From Weissella paramesenteroides ATCC 33313 (lineage in GTDB: Bacteria > Bacillota > Bacilli > Lactobacillales > Lactobacillaceae), in contig NZ_GG697128.1 in assembly GCF_000160575.1 (NCBI RefSeq), forward strand, positions 412,750-476,749: a stretch of DNA of 64,000 bases, written 5' to 3'. Shown here piece after piece: positions 8,469 to 17,744 of the stretch (positions are counted from its first letter, which is position 1; the number at the start of each line of letters is the position of its first letter). The position numbers were made by a program, and so were the translations under genes. The notes under the pieces are model-generated. The model was given only the letters and a program-made list of their open reading frames with translations, did not search any database and was not told the DNA's origin.

Positions 8469-9422
8469 TTAGTAGCCCTTGGTTAGATCCACCACATTCT
8501 CAATTAATGGCTCATGATTAAGATAAGCTGATAGATTGGTTGATAAAATGCGGAAAACATCCCCCGAGCGTCGTTCCGGATAAGTATGATTTGCCCAAGA
8601 AGTGTGTTGTGTCAAAATGAGATTACGTTGTTGCCAAAGCATCGAATCGGCAGGCACCGGTTCCACCTCCGTCACATCGAGTGCCGCATAACGAATTCGT
8701 CCTGACTGCAACGAAGCAATCAGTTCTTTTTCATCAACCGTACCACCTCGACCGACATTAACCAACAAAAAGAGTTCGCCCCAAATTTTATGATTTTGCG
8801 AATTAAAGTAATGATGGGTTGCTGGTGTATCAGGCAAGGTGTTGATAATGACTTGAATACCTTCTGGCCAGACAGACAATAAATCATTCAGCGCAAACAC
8901 TTTGTCAAAACCAGGTACTTGTTTACCGGATGAGTTCACACCATAAATGGGCATACCATATGGTGATAAATAAGAGGCAATTTTTTGACCAATTTTACCT
9001 GTACCGAAAATGACTGTTGGTAACTCATCTAACGTATATTGATCTTCATATTCGTGCCAAAGATGTTGTTCCTGATAAACATGCAATCCTCGTGCAAAAT
9101 GCATTAAATAACTCACCACGGTTTGGGCAATTTGTGGTGCTTTCACCCCACTGGCATTCGTCACCAAAATTTGTCGTTCCGCAAAGGCTGCTAATGGTAA
9201 TAAATCAACCCCTGCTCCTTGATATTGGACCCAGCGAAGTTGATTATCTGATTCAGCCAAAATACGATTGCCGAGCTCTGGCGACCATCCATAACTAATG
9301 GTGACATTTTTTAATTGTTCGTATGTCACTAGTTCTGGGGTTACAATCTCAATGCCCTGATTAATCAAAATAGTTGATTCTTGTTCAGTCAATGGCTGAA
9401 CAGCCAACAATAACTCTGTCAT
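8469..9422 (-). CDS. D-isomer specific 2-hydroxyacid dehydrogenase
   Basis: A 317-residue NAD(P)-dependent oxidoreductase of the D-2-hydroxyacid family, interconverting a 2-oxoacid and a D-2-hydroxyacid. The Rossmann motif is VIFGTGKIG (about 138-146), the substrate arginine lies in LLVNVGRGGTVDEKEL, the catalytic Glu in LDVTEVEPVP and the catalytic His in ILTQHTSWANH. The Asn-rich loop VNSSGK after the second strand gives no clear choice between NAD and NADP. It is a stand-alone gene between two terminator-like hairpins. It groups by sequence with the phosphoglycerate dehydrogenase-like members of unknown substrate rather than with lactate dehydrogenase. Confidence 0.9.
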   Translation of the reverse strand: MTELLLAVQPLTEQESTILINQGIEIVTPELVTYEQLKNVTISYGWSPELGNRILAESDNQLRWVQYQGAGVDLLPLAAFAERQILVTNASGVKAPQIAQTVVSYLMHFARGLHVYQEQHLWHEYEDQYTLDELPTVIFGTGKIGQKIASYLSPYGMPIYGVNSSGKQVPGFDKVFALNDLLSVWPEGIQVIINTLPDTPATHHYFNSQNHKIWGELFLLVNVGRGGTVDEKELIASLQSGRIRYAALDVTEVEPVPADSMLWQQRNLILTQHTSWANHTYPERRSGDVFRILSTNLSAYLNHEPLIENVVDLTKGY

Positions 9423-9458
9423 CTTTCAATCCCTCACTTCTCAAATTAATCACGAGTC

Positions 9459-9497
9459 AAAAACCACCTTCATGACGATACCCATGAAAGTGGTTTT
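9459..9497 (-). terminator. terminator after msrB
   Basis: Arms 9459-9474 and 9483-9497 form a stem of about 14 pairs with one mismatch. The minus-strand side ends in GGTTTTT, as expected for termination of the msrA-msrB transcript. Confidence 0.85.
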
Positions 9498-9533
9498 AAC
9501 ACAGTTGCTCACTGTTTAACTGAATAATCATTC

Positions 9534-9971
9534 TTATTTGAATAACGATTCGTATTCGCCATATCCTTGCGCTGCCAAGTCAGCAACCGGAATAAATTTT
9601 AACGCAGCCGAGTTGATACAATAGCGTAACCCACCTGCTGCAATCGGTCCATCGGTAAACACATGCCCCAAATGTGAGTCGGCATCAGTTGACTTGACCT
9701 CTGTTCGATACATACCATGCGAGGTGTCGAGATGCCGCTTCACAGATTTTTTATCAATTGGCTTAGTAAATGACGGCCAACCACAACCAGCATCATATTT
9801 GTCTAAGGAGCTAAACAGTGGTTCACCGCTGACGATATCGACATAGATACCGTCTTCAAACCAATCATCATACTGATTATTGAACGGTGCTTCCGTTGCC
9901 GCTTCTTGTGTGACCGCATATTGCTCTGATGTTAATCGATCACGTAAATCTGTCTCATTAGGCTTTGCCAT
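9534..9971 (-). CDS. msrB: peptide-methionine (R)-S-oxide reductase MsrB
   Basis: Repairs the R form of methionine sulfoxide in oxidised proteins. The 145 residues hold [11 protein letters not shown] (about 81-91), the substrate motif [21 protein letters not shown] and the catalytic Cys in [12 protein letters not shown]. The CxxC pairs that bind zinc in many MsrB proteins are absent, so this is the zinc-free type. The start overlaps the end of msrA by 14 bases, so the two are translated together and probably act as a pair against oxidative damage. Confidence 0.95.
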   Translation of the reverse strand: MAKPNETDLRDRLTSEQYAVTQEAATEAPFNNQYDDWFEDGIYVDIVSGEPLFSSLDKYDAGCGWPSFTKPIDKKSVKRHLDTSHGMYRTEVKSTDADSHLGHVFTDGPIAAGGLRYCINSAALKFIPVADLAAQGYGEYESLFK

Positions 9972-10503
9972 GGCTGGTGTCCTCCTTATCTGACCAATAC
10001 TTGTGCTGATACTTTTTTCTCGGTATCATCATTAACATTTCACGTAATGGATTTTTCTTATAAAATTGTTGATGCTCTTCTTCAGCATCATAAAATGGTT
10101 TGGCATCTTCAATCGTTGTCACAATTGGTTGATCAAAACGACCTGATGCTGCTAACGCTTGTTTAGAAGCAGTCGCAATTTGGCGTTGGCCATCATCTTT
10201 CACAAAAATAACCGGGCGATAGGTATCACCACGATCAGCGAACTGTCCCATCGCATCAGTTGGATCGGCTAATTGCCAATAAAGTTCAACCAAAGATTCA
10301 TATGAAACAATATCATCATCAAACCAAATTTTGACTGCTTCTGTGTGACCTGTCATGTGGGCAGCTACTTCATCGTAGGTTGGATTAGCAACTGTACCCC
10401 CTGTATAGCCTGAGCGAACTTTTTCAATACCTGGTAGATTTTCAAATGGTTCAACCATACACCAAAAACATCCACCGGCAAAAATAGCTGTTTGCATTGT
10501 CAT
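9958..10503 (-). CDS. msrA: peptide-methionine (S)-S-oxide reductase MsrA
   Basis: Reduces the S form of methionine sulfoxide. The active site [13 protein letters not shown] is at residues 9-21 with the catalytic Cys in GCFWC. The family continues clearly with [29 protein letters not shown] and [30 protein letters not shown] lies 8 bases before the start. The usual C-terminal resolving Cys region is short and not obvious; recycling may use another route. It overlaps msrB by 14 bases. Confidence 0.95.
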   Translation of the reverse strand: MTMQTAIFAGGCFWCMVEPFENLPGIEKVRSGYTGGTVANPTYDEVAAHMTGHTEAVKIWFDDDIVSYESLVELYWQLADPTDAMGQFADRGDTYRPVIFVKDDGQRQIATASKQALAASGRFDQPIVTTIEDAKPFYDAEEEHQQFYKKNPLREMLMMIPRKKYQHKYWSDKEDTSHGKA

Positions 10504-10548
10504 TTATCATACCCCCTTAATTATAGGATACACCGTTAACCCCATTTT

Positions 10549-11196
10549 TTACTTTTCATCGTCTTTACTACTTGAACTTGATGACGACTTCTTCGCATCA
10601 TCAGCTGCTTTTTGTGAAGCAGATGCTGCCGATGAGGCTTGTTTGTTCGCAGAATCTGCCGTTGCCTTCGCATCAGCAATTGCTTGAGAAGCTGAACTCT
10701 GGGCTGCCAGAGCTGAAGCTGTTGACTCACTCATTTGTTTCTGTAATGCCTTGAGTTCACTATCCTTTTTATCAACAGATTTTTGCAAGGATGAGGCCGA
10801 TGCTTGATACTTACCAGTATCTTGCTTGGCTGTCACAAAACGTTGATTTGTTTTAGCGGCCTTTTTTAATAGGGCAACCCCACCATCGGTATCAATTGCC
10901 CGCTGATACAAACTTTGGGCTGATTGCCAATTTTGCTTTTTTATAGCTGCATCTGCCCGTTCTAAATCAGTTAATTGTTCACTAGCAGTTCGATTTTCAA
11001 CCGAAACACGAACCTTACGTGATGCTTGATAATGCTTTCTAGCTGTCTCCCAATCTTGGACGGCAACTGCATCCCGGGCTTTATTTAATTCTCGCGAATA
11101 AGTTTGATCATCGCTAAACCACATCATGGCCGCGTAACCAGCAATAATGAGCACGACGAGCCCAAACACAGATAACATTATTCTTTTTCGACTCAT
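10549..11196 (-). CDS. membrane-anchored TPR-like coiled-coil protein, unknown function
   Basis: The ATG at 11196 (215 residues) has AAGGAG 6 bases upstream. Residues about 4-26 form one membrane anchor (IMLSVFGLVVLIIAGYAAMMWF). Outside follow two TPR-like helix pairs (ELNKARDAVAVQDWETARKH; RADAAIKKQNWQSAQSLYQRA), then a predicted coiled coil rich in Ala, Ser, Gln and Lys, ending in a Ser/Lys/Asp tail. No enzyme motif. It is probably a single-gene unit divergent from pepS. Similar anchored proteins occur at the lactobacillal surface, but I cannot name a family. Confidence 0.7.
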   Translation of the reverse strand: MSRKRIMLSVFGLVVLIIAGYAAMMWFSDDQTYSRELNKARDAVAVQDWETARKHYQASRKVRVSVENRTASEQLTDLERADAAIKKQNWQSAQSLYQRAIDTDGGVALLKKAAKTNQRFVTAKQDTGKYQASASSLQKSVDKKDSELKALQKQMSESTASALAAQSSASQAIADAKATADSANKQASSAASASQKAADDAKKSSSSSSSKDDEK

Positions 11197-11354
11197 GTTA
11201 TACTCCTTCAATAAGTATTTGTTGCATTATATCATGATTTACAATTGACCAACAATTCATTCCGTTAACATTGCTTACAATTATTAAGTTACGGTTTCAC
11301 GAAATCGTTATTTCCTGTAAAATGAAGCTTATCTTAGAAAACGGAGAAAAAATT

Positions 11355-12593
11355 ATGGCAATTAAAAATTTCGATCAATTATTAAGTAAGTACGCTGATT
11401 TAATTACCAGTGTCGGTGTCAATGTTAAGCCAGGTCAGGATATCATTATCTATGCTGAAATCGACCAGGCTGAACTGGTTCACCGTATCATGGAGGCAGC
11501 TTATCAGTTAGGTGCTAACCAAGTAATCGTCGAATGGCAAGATACAATGCTAAAGCGTGAATTTTTGAAACATGCCAGTGAGGCAACCCTAACGAACATT
11601 CCAGCTTGGGTATCTGTACGTGCTGAATCTTTGATGGCTAATCAAACATCACGCATCTCAATTGTATCTAGTGATCCTGATGGGTTCAGTGATGTGCCTA
11701 GCGATCGTGTTTCATTGTATGAACAAGCCTATCAAAAAGCCAATGTTGCCGTTCGTCAAGCAACCATGAATAATGATGTCGCTTGGTTAGTTGTTTCAGC
11801 AGCTGGTAAGGAATGGTCACAAAAAGTCTTTCCAGATGCAACATCTGATGAAGCGCAAGACAAACTCTGGCAAGAAATCTTTAAAATCAACCGCATCGCC
11901 TTAGATAATGATGTGATTGCTGACTGGCAACAACATATTAATACACTAAATGAAAAGGCAGCCTGGTTAAATGAGCAAAATTTCAAAGCTTTGCAATATC
12001 ATTCAGCAAAAACCGACTTAACCATTGGCTTAGCGGAAGATCATGTCTGGGAAGCCGCTGAATCGTTCAACAAAGCTGGTAACCGTTTTGTTCCAAACAT
12101 GCCGACTGAAGAAGTCTTTACATCACCCGACTACCGCCATATTGATGGCACGGTGCAATCAACCAAGCCATTATCATATGCGGGCGTCTTAATTACAGAC
12201 ATCAAGCTGACATTCGCTGATGGTCAGGTAGTTGCTGCTGAAGCAACCTCTGGTCAGGATGTTTTACAACAATTGATTCAAACTGATGCAGGCGCTGCCT
12301 CACTTGGCGAAGTATCACTCGTACCCGATAATTCACCGATTTCTAACTCAGACATTGTTTTCTATACGACTTTAATTGATGAAAATGCTTCTGACCACTT
12401 AGCACTTGGCGCTGCCTACCCTTCAAATATTAAAAACGGTACGCAACTGTCAGTTCCTGAGCGACAAGCGAAAGGTCAAAATGATTCAATCGTGCACGTT
12501 GATTTCATGATTGGCTCTGCTGACATGACAATTGACGGCGTCACCCAAGACGGTCAACTTGTACCAGTTTTCCGTCAAGGAAACTGGGCATAA
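11355..12593 (+). CDS. pepS: aminopeptidase PepS (M29 family)
   Basis: The only plus-strand gene in the window. It is a cytoplasmic metallo-aminopeptidase that trims N-terminal residues from peptides taken up from milk or plant protein. The 412 residues match PepS length. Metal and active-site residues of M29 are visible: Glu in MPTEEVFTSP and LGEVSLV, His in ASDHLALGAAYP and the His-Asp in IVHVDFMIGS. The chosen ATG (11355) has CGGAG 8 bases upstream; the upstream in-frame ATGs lie in the leader. A TAAAAT box at 11319-11324 may be its -10. A bidirectional terminator follows. Confidence 0.95.
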   Translation: MAIKNFDQLLSKYADLITSVGVNVKPGQDIIIYAEIDQAELVHRIMEAAYQLGANQVIVEWQDTMLKREFLKHASEATLTNIPAWVSVRAESLMANQTSRISIVSSDPDGFSDVPSDRVSLYEQAYQKANVAVRQATMNNDVAWLVVSAAGKEWSQKVFPDATSDEAQDKLWQEIFKINRIALDNDVIADWQQHINTLNEKAAWLNEQNFKALQYHSAKTDLTIGLAEDHVWEAAESFNKAGNRFVPNMPTEEVFTSPDYRHIDGTVQSTKPLSYAGVLITDIKLTFADGQVVAAEATSGQDVLQQLIQTDAGAASLGEVSLVPDNSPISNSDIVFYTTLIDENASDHLALGAAYPSNIKNGTQLSVPERQAKGQNDSIVHVDFMIGSADMTIDGVTQDGQLVPVFRQGNWA

Positions 12594-12606
12594 ACGTCAT
12601 ATGACT

Positions 12607-12646
12607 AAAAAACGAGATTTGGATGTTAAAGTCCAAATCTCGTTTT
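12607..12646. terminator. bidirectional terminator between pepS and the LysM-CAP gene
   Basis: Perfect arms 12611-12623 and 12632-12644 (AACGAGATTTGGA and complement) flanked by A-run and T-run on both strands. It ends both convergent genes. Confidence 0.9.
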
Positions 12647-12654
12647 ATTTTTCA

Positions 12655-13761
12655 CTAATCAGAAATACCAACAATAACATTACCAACTTGGGCAAAACCA
12701 AAGTGGGTTGAGCTTGCACGCATCTCCCAGTCGCGATGACCAGTTCCTGATGCCGTCGTCATGTTCGTTTCATTATACCAAGCGTTAACAACTGATGAAC
12801 CGGCACCAAAACCAATTGAAATAACTTCATTGGCATTGCTCCAGTGTTCACTAGGAATTGAACCACCATTGTTAGCAATTTGTTGTGCGCGTGCTTGGGC
12901 TTGAGCAGCCAAATCAGATGACCATTCAGTTGTCATACCACTACGCAAAGATTTCAATGCATTCAAAGTTGCATTATCAACATTACCAGCTGTTGATGAA
13001 GTAGCCGTTGTCGCAGTTTGTGATGATTGTTGGTTAGCCGTTACTTGACTGGCAGCGTTTGCCTGTGATGAGGCAACTGCAGCAGCACTAGCAGCTGCTA
13101 CTGATGATGATACGGAAGCAGCAGATTGCGCAGCCGCACTTGATTGTGCTGCAGCAGCAAGCGCTTGTGATTCTGCAGCTTTAGCAGCAGCTTCACTAGC
13201 AGCAGTTGCATGAGACTCTGCAGCTGCCATTGAAGCAACGGCAGCTTGTGATGAAGCAACGCTGGCAGCAACTGAGGCAGCATACGCTTCAGACGCTGCT
13301 TGTGATGAGGCAGCTGCTTGACTTGCAGCCGCTTCAGATGCCGCTGCATCGTTTTCAGCAGATGTGGCTGAATCGCTTGCTGCTGGTGTATAAGCCGTTT
13401 GCGTTGGGGCAGCCGCAGATGCTGATGTTGCTGTGGCTGCAGTCGCACCATTAAATGATTGACCAGCAATAATTAAATCTGGGTTGACAATACCGTTGAC
13501 AGATGCAAAATGAGCAACTGAATCATTGGTTGCCATAGCTAGTGCCCAAACAGTATCACCATTTTGAATTTGGTAATTATTAATCCCACCGTTTGCTGAT
13601 ACCTGTGCTGCAACTTGATCAACAGGGTTAGCTTGCCATACATCTGCAGAAGCAGACTCATTAGCAGCGACGAAGGCAACACCTGCTGCAGTAGTTGCTA
13701 CTGCAACTGATACCCATTGCTTACCTGCCTTATACATTTTCTTGTGTGACTTGATTTCCAT
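12655..13761 (-). CDS. LysM and CAP-domain surface protein with KxYKxGKxW signal peptide
   Basis: A secreted 368-residue protein. The N-terminus carries the KMYKAGKQW motif of KxYKxGKxW signal peptides (about 8-16), then a hydrophobic core and a likely cleavage after SASA. A LysM domain follows (about 59-103, YQIQNGDTVWALAMA to IIAGQSF), then about 160 residues almost only of Ala, Ser, Gln and Thr, and a C-terminal CAP/SCP-like domain (about 265-368, LNALKSLRSGM, SEHWSNANEVISIG, WEMRASSTHFGFAQ). The domain order puts the CAP part on the cell surface with LysM holding the wall. CAP function in bacteria is unclear. A WalR-type box precedes it. Confidence 0.88.
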   Translation of the reverse strand: MEIKSHKKMYKAGKQWVSVAVATTAAGVAFVAANESASADVWQANPVDQVAAQVSANGGINNYQIQNGDTVWALAMATNDSVAHFASVNGIVNPDLIIAGQSFNGATAATATSASAAAPTQTAYTPAASDSATSAENDAAASEAAASQAAASSQAASEAYAASVAASVASSQAAVASMAAAESHATAASEAAAKAAESQALAAAAQSSAAAQSAASVSSSVAAASAAAVASSQANAASQVTANQQSSQTATTATSSTAGNVDNATLNALKSLRSGMTTEWSSDLAAQAQARAQQIANNGGSIPSEHWSNANEVISIGFGAGSSVVNAWYNETNMTTASGTGHRDWEMRASSTHFGFAQVGNVIVGISD

Positions 13762-13849
13762 TGAAGAAGTTTCCCCTTAATCCGTTACGCTTTTATGCGC
13801 ATTTAATTTCCGTTTAATTTACAACGTTTCTTAATAATAACAGAACTTC

Positions 13850-13866
13850 TTAACAAATTCATTACA
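13850..13866 (-). promoter_or_regulatory. WalR-type box upstream of the LysM-CAP gene
   Basis: On the minus strand TGTAAT-GAATT-TGTTAA fits the published WalR (YycF) consensus TGTWAH-N5-TGTWAH fully. It is 89 bases before the start codon. Further half-sites TGTTAT and TGTAAA follow on the same strand. WalR controls wall hydrolases in Firmicutes. Confidence 0.65.
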
Positions 13867-13908
13867 AATTAAAGGTAAATTTTGAAATTTCTTAATAAAT
13901 TCGGGCAA

Positions 13909-14802
13909 TTACTTAAGATTTACTGGGAAACTAGCTGGCAACGGGGCACCAATCGATTTTATTTCACTTGAAAATGGCATTGGTAATTGCACACTAGCAG
14001 AATGTAATAATAATCCGTCTGCATACGCCGATTGTTGATTATACAAATCATCCCCCACCAACGGATGACCAATTGCGGCCATGTGAAGACGGATTTGATG
14101 CGTGCGCCCTGTCTCTAACTGCAAACGTACTAACGTTTGCTGATAGACTGATTTAATCTTTGTCCAGTGTGTGATGGCTGGCTTTGCATTGGCACCGTCG
14201 ATCTGTCGCAACCGAGAATTAGTGGGATGATCTCCAATGGCTAACGTAATCGCCCCCGTCGAATCTGTTAAATGCCCATCAACCCATGCTAAATAAGTGC
14301 GTTTGATTGTTTTATCATGTAGCATCTGATTCAGGATTGGCACAACATAAGGTACCTTCGCAATGATGAGCGCGCCAGTCGTTTGCCCGTCTAAGCGATG
14401 AACCATGTAAGCCCGTTTATCTTGTTTCATTAAATATGCTTGAGCAAAATTCATCATTGTGCCATTCTCACCTGGTGAATTAGGATGTGTTTTCACCCCT
14501 TTGCGTTTATTAACAACCATTAACTCATCATTTTCGTATAAGACTTGCAATGATTGCGAATCATCAGGAACATACTGTGAATCCGGTGTCATAAAGTCTT
14601 CGGGCAACCAATTCAAAGTCAGGACATCATATGGTTTTAGAATTGTTGAAGTCGGTTGATATTGACCATTAAGATAGATACGCCGTGCCATTCGAAAATT
14701 TCCCCGTACCCGCCGCGGAATGCGCCAATCTGTCAGTTGTTCTTTAATTGAAACTGCTGGCTGATCTGCTGGTAATTTTATTTTCTTTGTCCATCCTGCC
14801 AT
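13909..14802 (-). CDS. RluA family pseudouridine synthase
   Basis: Converts uridine to pseudouridine in structured RNA, probably rRNA. The 297 residues (start 14802, GGAG 8 bases upstream) hold an N-terminal S4-like segment (RRIYLNGQYQPTST, ILKPYDVLTL) and the catalytic motif MVHRLDGQTTGALIIAK with the essential Asp. RTHQIRLHMAAIGHPLVGD is the second family signature. The RluD/YlyB-like subgroup is likely, but the exact RNA position cannot be read from sequence. It stands alone between the LysM-CAP gene and csp. Confidence 0.9.
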   Translation of the reverse strand: MAGWTKKIKLPADQPAVSIKEQLTDWRIPRRVRGNFRMARRIYLNGQYQPTSTILKPYDVLTLNWLPEDFMTPDSQYVPDDSQSLQVLYENDELMVVNKRKGVKTHPNSPGENGTMMNFAQAYLMKQDKRAYMVHRLDGQTTGALIIAKVPYVVPILNQMLHDKTIKRTYLAWVDGHLTDSTGAITLAIGDHPTNSRLRQIDGANAKPAITHWTKIKSVYQQTLVRLQLETGRTHQIRLHMAAIGHPLVGDDLYNQQSAYADGLLLHSASVQLPMPFSSEIKSIGAPLPASFPVNLK

Positions 14803-14829
14803 TGCGCTCACTCCATAAATATGTACCAA

Positions 14830-14867
14830 AATAAAAGAGTCTAGGAAATTTCCCAGACTCTTTTATT
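14830..14867 (-). terminator. terminator after the cold shock gene
   Basis: Long stem (AATAAAAGAGTCT and complement, then GGAAA/TTTCC) on both sides of a short loop. It lies 20 bases behind the csp stop and just before the pseudouridine synthase start. Confidence 0.85.
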
Positions 14868-14886
14868 GTTTTAAAGTTGTCTAATA

Positions 14887-15087
14887 TTACAACTTTGAAA
14901 CGTTAGCAGCTTGCAAACCGCGGTCACCTTGTTGTACTTCGAATGATACAGCTTGACCTTCTTCTAATGACTTGAAGCCATCAGTTTGGATTGCTGAGAA
15001 GTGTACGAATACATCGTCACCTGACTCGCGTGAAATAAATCCGTAACCCTTGTCTGCGTTAAACCACTTTACTGTTCCTTGTTCCAT
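14887..15087 (-). CDS. csp: cold shock protein (CspA family)
   Basis: A 66-residue single-domain OB-fold protein that binds single-stranded RNA and DNA and acts as an RNA chaperone. RNP1 is KGYGFIS and RNP2 is VFVHFSAI. The start at 15087 has AGGAGG 8 bases upstream; the longer frame to 15114 has no site. It has a leader of about 95 bases, as cold shock genes typically do, and its own terminator. Confidence 0.95.
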   Translation of the reverse strand: MEQGTVKWFNADKGYGFISRESGDDVFVHFSAIQTDGFKSLEEGQAVSFEVQQGDRGLQAANVSKL

Positions 15088-15189
15088 GTCTGAAACCTCC
15101 TGGCATCTTGCCATAAAAATTAATAATCCAAAACGAAGATGCCCTTATTTCTTAGAAACATAAAACAAAATCTTTCAAACTATGTTTTA

Positions 15190-15198
15190 AGTATAACA
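15190..15198 (-). promoter_or_regulatory. extended -10 promoter of csp
   Basis: TGTTATACT on the minus strand, an extended -10 (TG, one base, TATACT), without a good -35. It predicts a leader of about 95 bases before the csp start. Confidence 0.5.
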
Positions 15199-15303
15199 CG
15201 TGTCCGTACTGAATGATACAAACATTTTAATTGATAGCTAAATTATTATCAAATGTTTGTCTATTATACCAGTCATACCAAGCAATAAAATTAATAATAA
15301 AAA

Positions 15304-15338
15304 AACATTTACTAAGCAGTAATCGCTTAATAAATGTT
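15304..15338 (-). terminator. terminator after the DUF4811 gene
   Basis: AACATTTAcTAAGC pairs with GCTTAaTAAATGTT across a 7-base loop, followed on the minus strand by seven T. It is 9 bases behind the stop. Confidence 0.9.
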
Positions 15339-15346
15339 TTCCATAA

Positions 15347-16099
15347 TTACTTTAACATTTGTTTCATAGCACTTGCTGTCATTTCAGCAGTTGCTTCTTT
15401 AGAGTAATTTGCAATGTCGTTTGCACTAGCCTTAGGGTTCGCCTTAATGTAGGCAGCGACCTTGGCTTGAGCGGCATCACGCATCTGCTTTTGTTGCGCA
15501 GCTGCCGCCGCTTTGTTTTGACTAGCAGCCTTTTGCTTTGCTGTCACTTGTTTTGCTTGCTGTGCACTCAAAACGACCCAAGTCTTCTTAGGTACTGTAA
15601 CAGTCGTGGTTTGCTTTGCTAACGAGTGTCCCTCACCACCAAATTCTAGCAACCACTTAAAGAAATCGTTTTTCCATTCCCAACGTGTTGTAACTGTCTT
15701 AACAGTCGCTTTTTTAACATCAGCAGTCCTATAAGTTGCCCGCTTATGGATCGCTTCTGTTATTTTCTTCTTATTAGGAACAAAATGTGCTTTGGCTTTG
15801 CTATCTTCACGATCGGCATAAATCATTACATAATTATCAGCCTTCGTACCCAAACGCTGTGTGATCAACATACCCGCTGGTGACTTTGAACCACCGGCTG
15901 AGTAAATTGTTTTTTCTGTTGATGTGGTAACTTTCTTCATACCATAGTGGGAATTCATATTGACTGTCAATAACAAGACAGCTGCTGCAAGTAACACAAA
16001 TGAAATCAGACCTGCCACAATTCTAGTTGATAACTTTTCAATATTAATCCATGACACATAAGTCAGGATAGCTAGTATTACTATAACAATAATAATCAT
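15347..16099 (-). CDS. DUF4811 family membrane protein
   Basis: A 250-residue protein with two hydrophobic segments (about 1-17 and 28-46), then the family sequence NSHYGMKKVTTSTEK and a conserved beta-type domain to about 180 (KTWVVLSAQQAK), ending in a Lys/Ala/Gln-rich helical tail. The DUF4811 family is typically beside drug-efflux MFS genes in lactobacilli, and here it starts 5 bases behind one. It could be an accessory subunit or assist insertion of the transporter; this is inference. Its transcription unit ends in a strong terminator. Confidence 0.8.
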   Translation of the reverse strand: MIIIVIVILAILTYVSWINIEKLSTRIVAGLISFVLLAAAVLLLTVNMNSHYGMKKVTTSTEKTIYSAGGSKSPAGMLITQRLGTKADNYVMIYADREDSKAKAHFVPNKKKITEAIHKRATYRTADVKKATVKTVTTRWEWKNDFFKWLLEFGGEGHSLAKQTTTVTVPKKTWVVLSAQQAKQVTAKQKAASQNKAAAAAQQKQMRDAAQAKVAAYIKANPKASANDIANYSKEATAEMTASAMKQMLK

Positions 16100-16104
16100 C
16101 GTGT

Positions 16105-17652
16105 CTAGTCCTCCTTTTCATTTTTAATTGCAACATGATTAGTTGTGCCATATGCTTCAACACGACCACTGCGCATGAATAATGACAAAATAATTCCAAT
16201 GATTGAGAAAGCAAATCCAATGGCGAATGAGACATGGAATCCCTTCATTGATGCATTCAAAATATCTGATCCGTATTGTAGTGGATTAGCAGCCTGCAAT
16301 GCCTTACTTGGTTCATTATTGTTCATAATGTTTTGGGTAACTGATGTCAGAAGTGCCACAACAACTGATGAAGCCACTTGACGGGCTGTGTTGTTAGATG
16401 CCGTTGCATGGGCGGCTTCATTTGGTGGCAAAACCGACATTGACATTGTCATTAACGGCATCATTGCCATAACAACACCAAACATTCTCAAGGCATATAA
16501 TGTCGTAATAAATGAACTAGGCGTTGATGTAGAAATAAATATAAATGGCAAAGTACCTAATGCCAAAATACTGAAGCCGACAATTGACAAACGCTTAGCG
16601 CCAATCCGATCGTATGCACGACCAGTAATTGGGGCCAAGATACCCATCATCAAAGCCCCTGGCAATAGTACCAACCCTGAATCCAAGGTCGTCATGCCAT
16701 GAACATTTTGTAGATAAGTTGGCAACATCATCTCAACACCCATCATCGCCATCATTGTCATCATGACGGCAAGCGTTGTAATTGTGAATTGATGATTCTT
16801 AAAGACACTAACATCCATAAATGGTACTTTCATCTTCAATTGTCGCCAAATAAAGACGAGAATAACAATTAGTCCAATTGCAATTGGTGTCATCACTGAC
16901 TTCACGTCTCCCCAACCATCTGTCGCAACGTTGGTGAATCCCCATAGGAAGACACCAAATCCAGCAATTGCCAAAACAAATGATAAAATATCCAATTTAA
17001 TTTTCTTAGTCGGCAAAACATTTTTAACCAAGAAGAAAGACAGAATAAAAGCAATCACAATCACGATCAATGGCAAAATAAAGATCGTACGCCACGAATT
17101 AGAAATTGTTAAACCTAAGAATGAATGATCTTTTTCCAAAATCCATCCCGAAAGGCTAGGACCAATAGCTGGGGCTAATCCGATAACAATACCATTTAAT
17201 CCCATAGCTGCCCCACGTTCTTCTGCTGGGAAGATATTGATCATGACCACTTGCATCAAAGGCATTGTGACACCAACCGCGATGGCCGTGATAATACGAC
17301 CGGCTAAAAACATCCACCACATATTTGAATCTGCGGGAGTAAAGGCTGTCGTTGCCATTCCCAAGGTTAAAAGTGCATAAGCAATATTATAAAGTGTTTT
17401 TGATTTAATACGTGTTGATAAGAAAGCCGAAACAGGCATCATCACCCCATTCGCTAGTAGGAACCAGGTGGTTGCTTGTTGCGCTGTCGCAAATGAAATA
17501 TCAAAATCTTTCATTAAGGTTGGAATAGCAGTTCCCAGTGATGTTTGCATTAACACACCAGCAAAAGTTCCAATTAATAATACGGCAACCATGGCAGAAC
17601 GGTTAAATGGCTTACCATTCACATCGAAGGCCACGCTTTTATTTTGTGCCAT
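16105..17652 (-). CDS. MDR family MFS transporter (DHA2/EmrB type)
   Basis: A 515-residue proton-coupled drug exporter of the 14-helix DHA2 family (LmrB/EmrB-like). Motif A region is FLSTRIKSKTLYNIAY; motif C is seen in GLAPAIGPSLSGW. The start at 17652 has GGAGG 7 bases upstream. Its likely substrates are lipophilic drugs or bile salts, not proven. The DUF4811 gene follows directly. The promoter carries an 8-bp inverted repeat over the -10, which suggests local repression, but no regulator gene is adjacent. Confidence 0.92.
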   Translation of the reverse strand: MAQNKSVAFDVNGKPFNRSAMVAVLLIGTFAGVLMQTSLGTAIPTLMKDFDISFATAQQATTWFLLANGVMMPVSAFLSTRIKSKTLYNIAYALLTLGMATTAFTPADSNMWWMFLAGRIITAIAVGVTMPLMQVVMINIFPAEERGAAMGLNGIVIGLAPAIGPSLSGWILEKDHSFLGLTISNSWRTIFILPLIVIVIAFILSFFLVKNVLPTKKIKLDILSFVLAIAGFGVFLWGFTNVATDGWGDVKSVMTPIAIGLIVILVFIWRQLKMKVPFMDVSVFKNHQFTITTLAVMMTMMAMMGVEMMLPTYLQNVHGMTTLDSGLVLLPGALMMGILAPITGRAYDRIGAKRLSIVGFSILALGTLPFIFISTSTPSSFITTLYALRMFGVVMAMMPLMTMSMSVLPPNEAAHATASNNTARQVASSVVVALLTSVTQNIMNNNEPSKALQAANPLQYGSDILNASMKGFHVSFAIGFAFSIIGIILSLFMRSGRVEAYGTTNHVAIKNEKED

Positions 17653-17723
17653 TTGTTTTCCTCCATTTTTTATGTAATCACAATTTTTAATTGTAAAACT
17701 CGCAACCAATTTAATCAAGCTTT

Positions 17724-17744
17724 TTTGTTAAGTAATTTAACAAA
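17724..17744. promoter_or_regulatory. inverted repeat over the MFS promoter
   Basis: Arms TTTGTTAA and TTAACAAA around 5 bases cover the -10 of the MFS gene. It looks like an operator for a TetR- or MarR-type repressor encoded elsewhere. Confidence 0.55.

Noticed and set aside
12943-13400. Tandem repeats or CRISPR-like spacing in gca/agc-rich DNA
   Set aside because: The repeats are codon-level Ala/Ser runs inside a gene, without fixed repeat and spacer lengths.
13098-13469. Alternative frames in the Ala/Ser-rich linker of the LysM-CAP gene (minus frame of 123 codons, plus frame of 82 codons)
   Set aside because: Low-complexity codon repeats make long open frames by chance; Leu/Gln-rich products without start signals.
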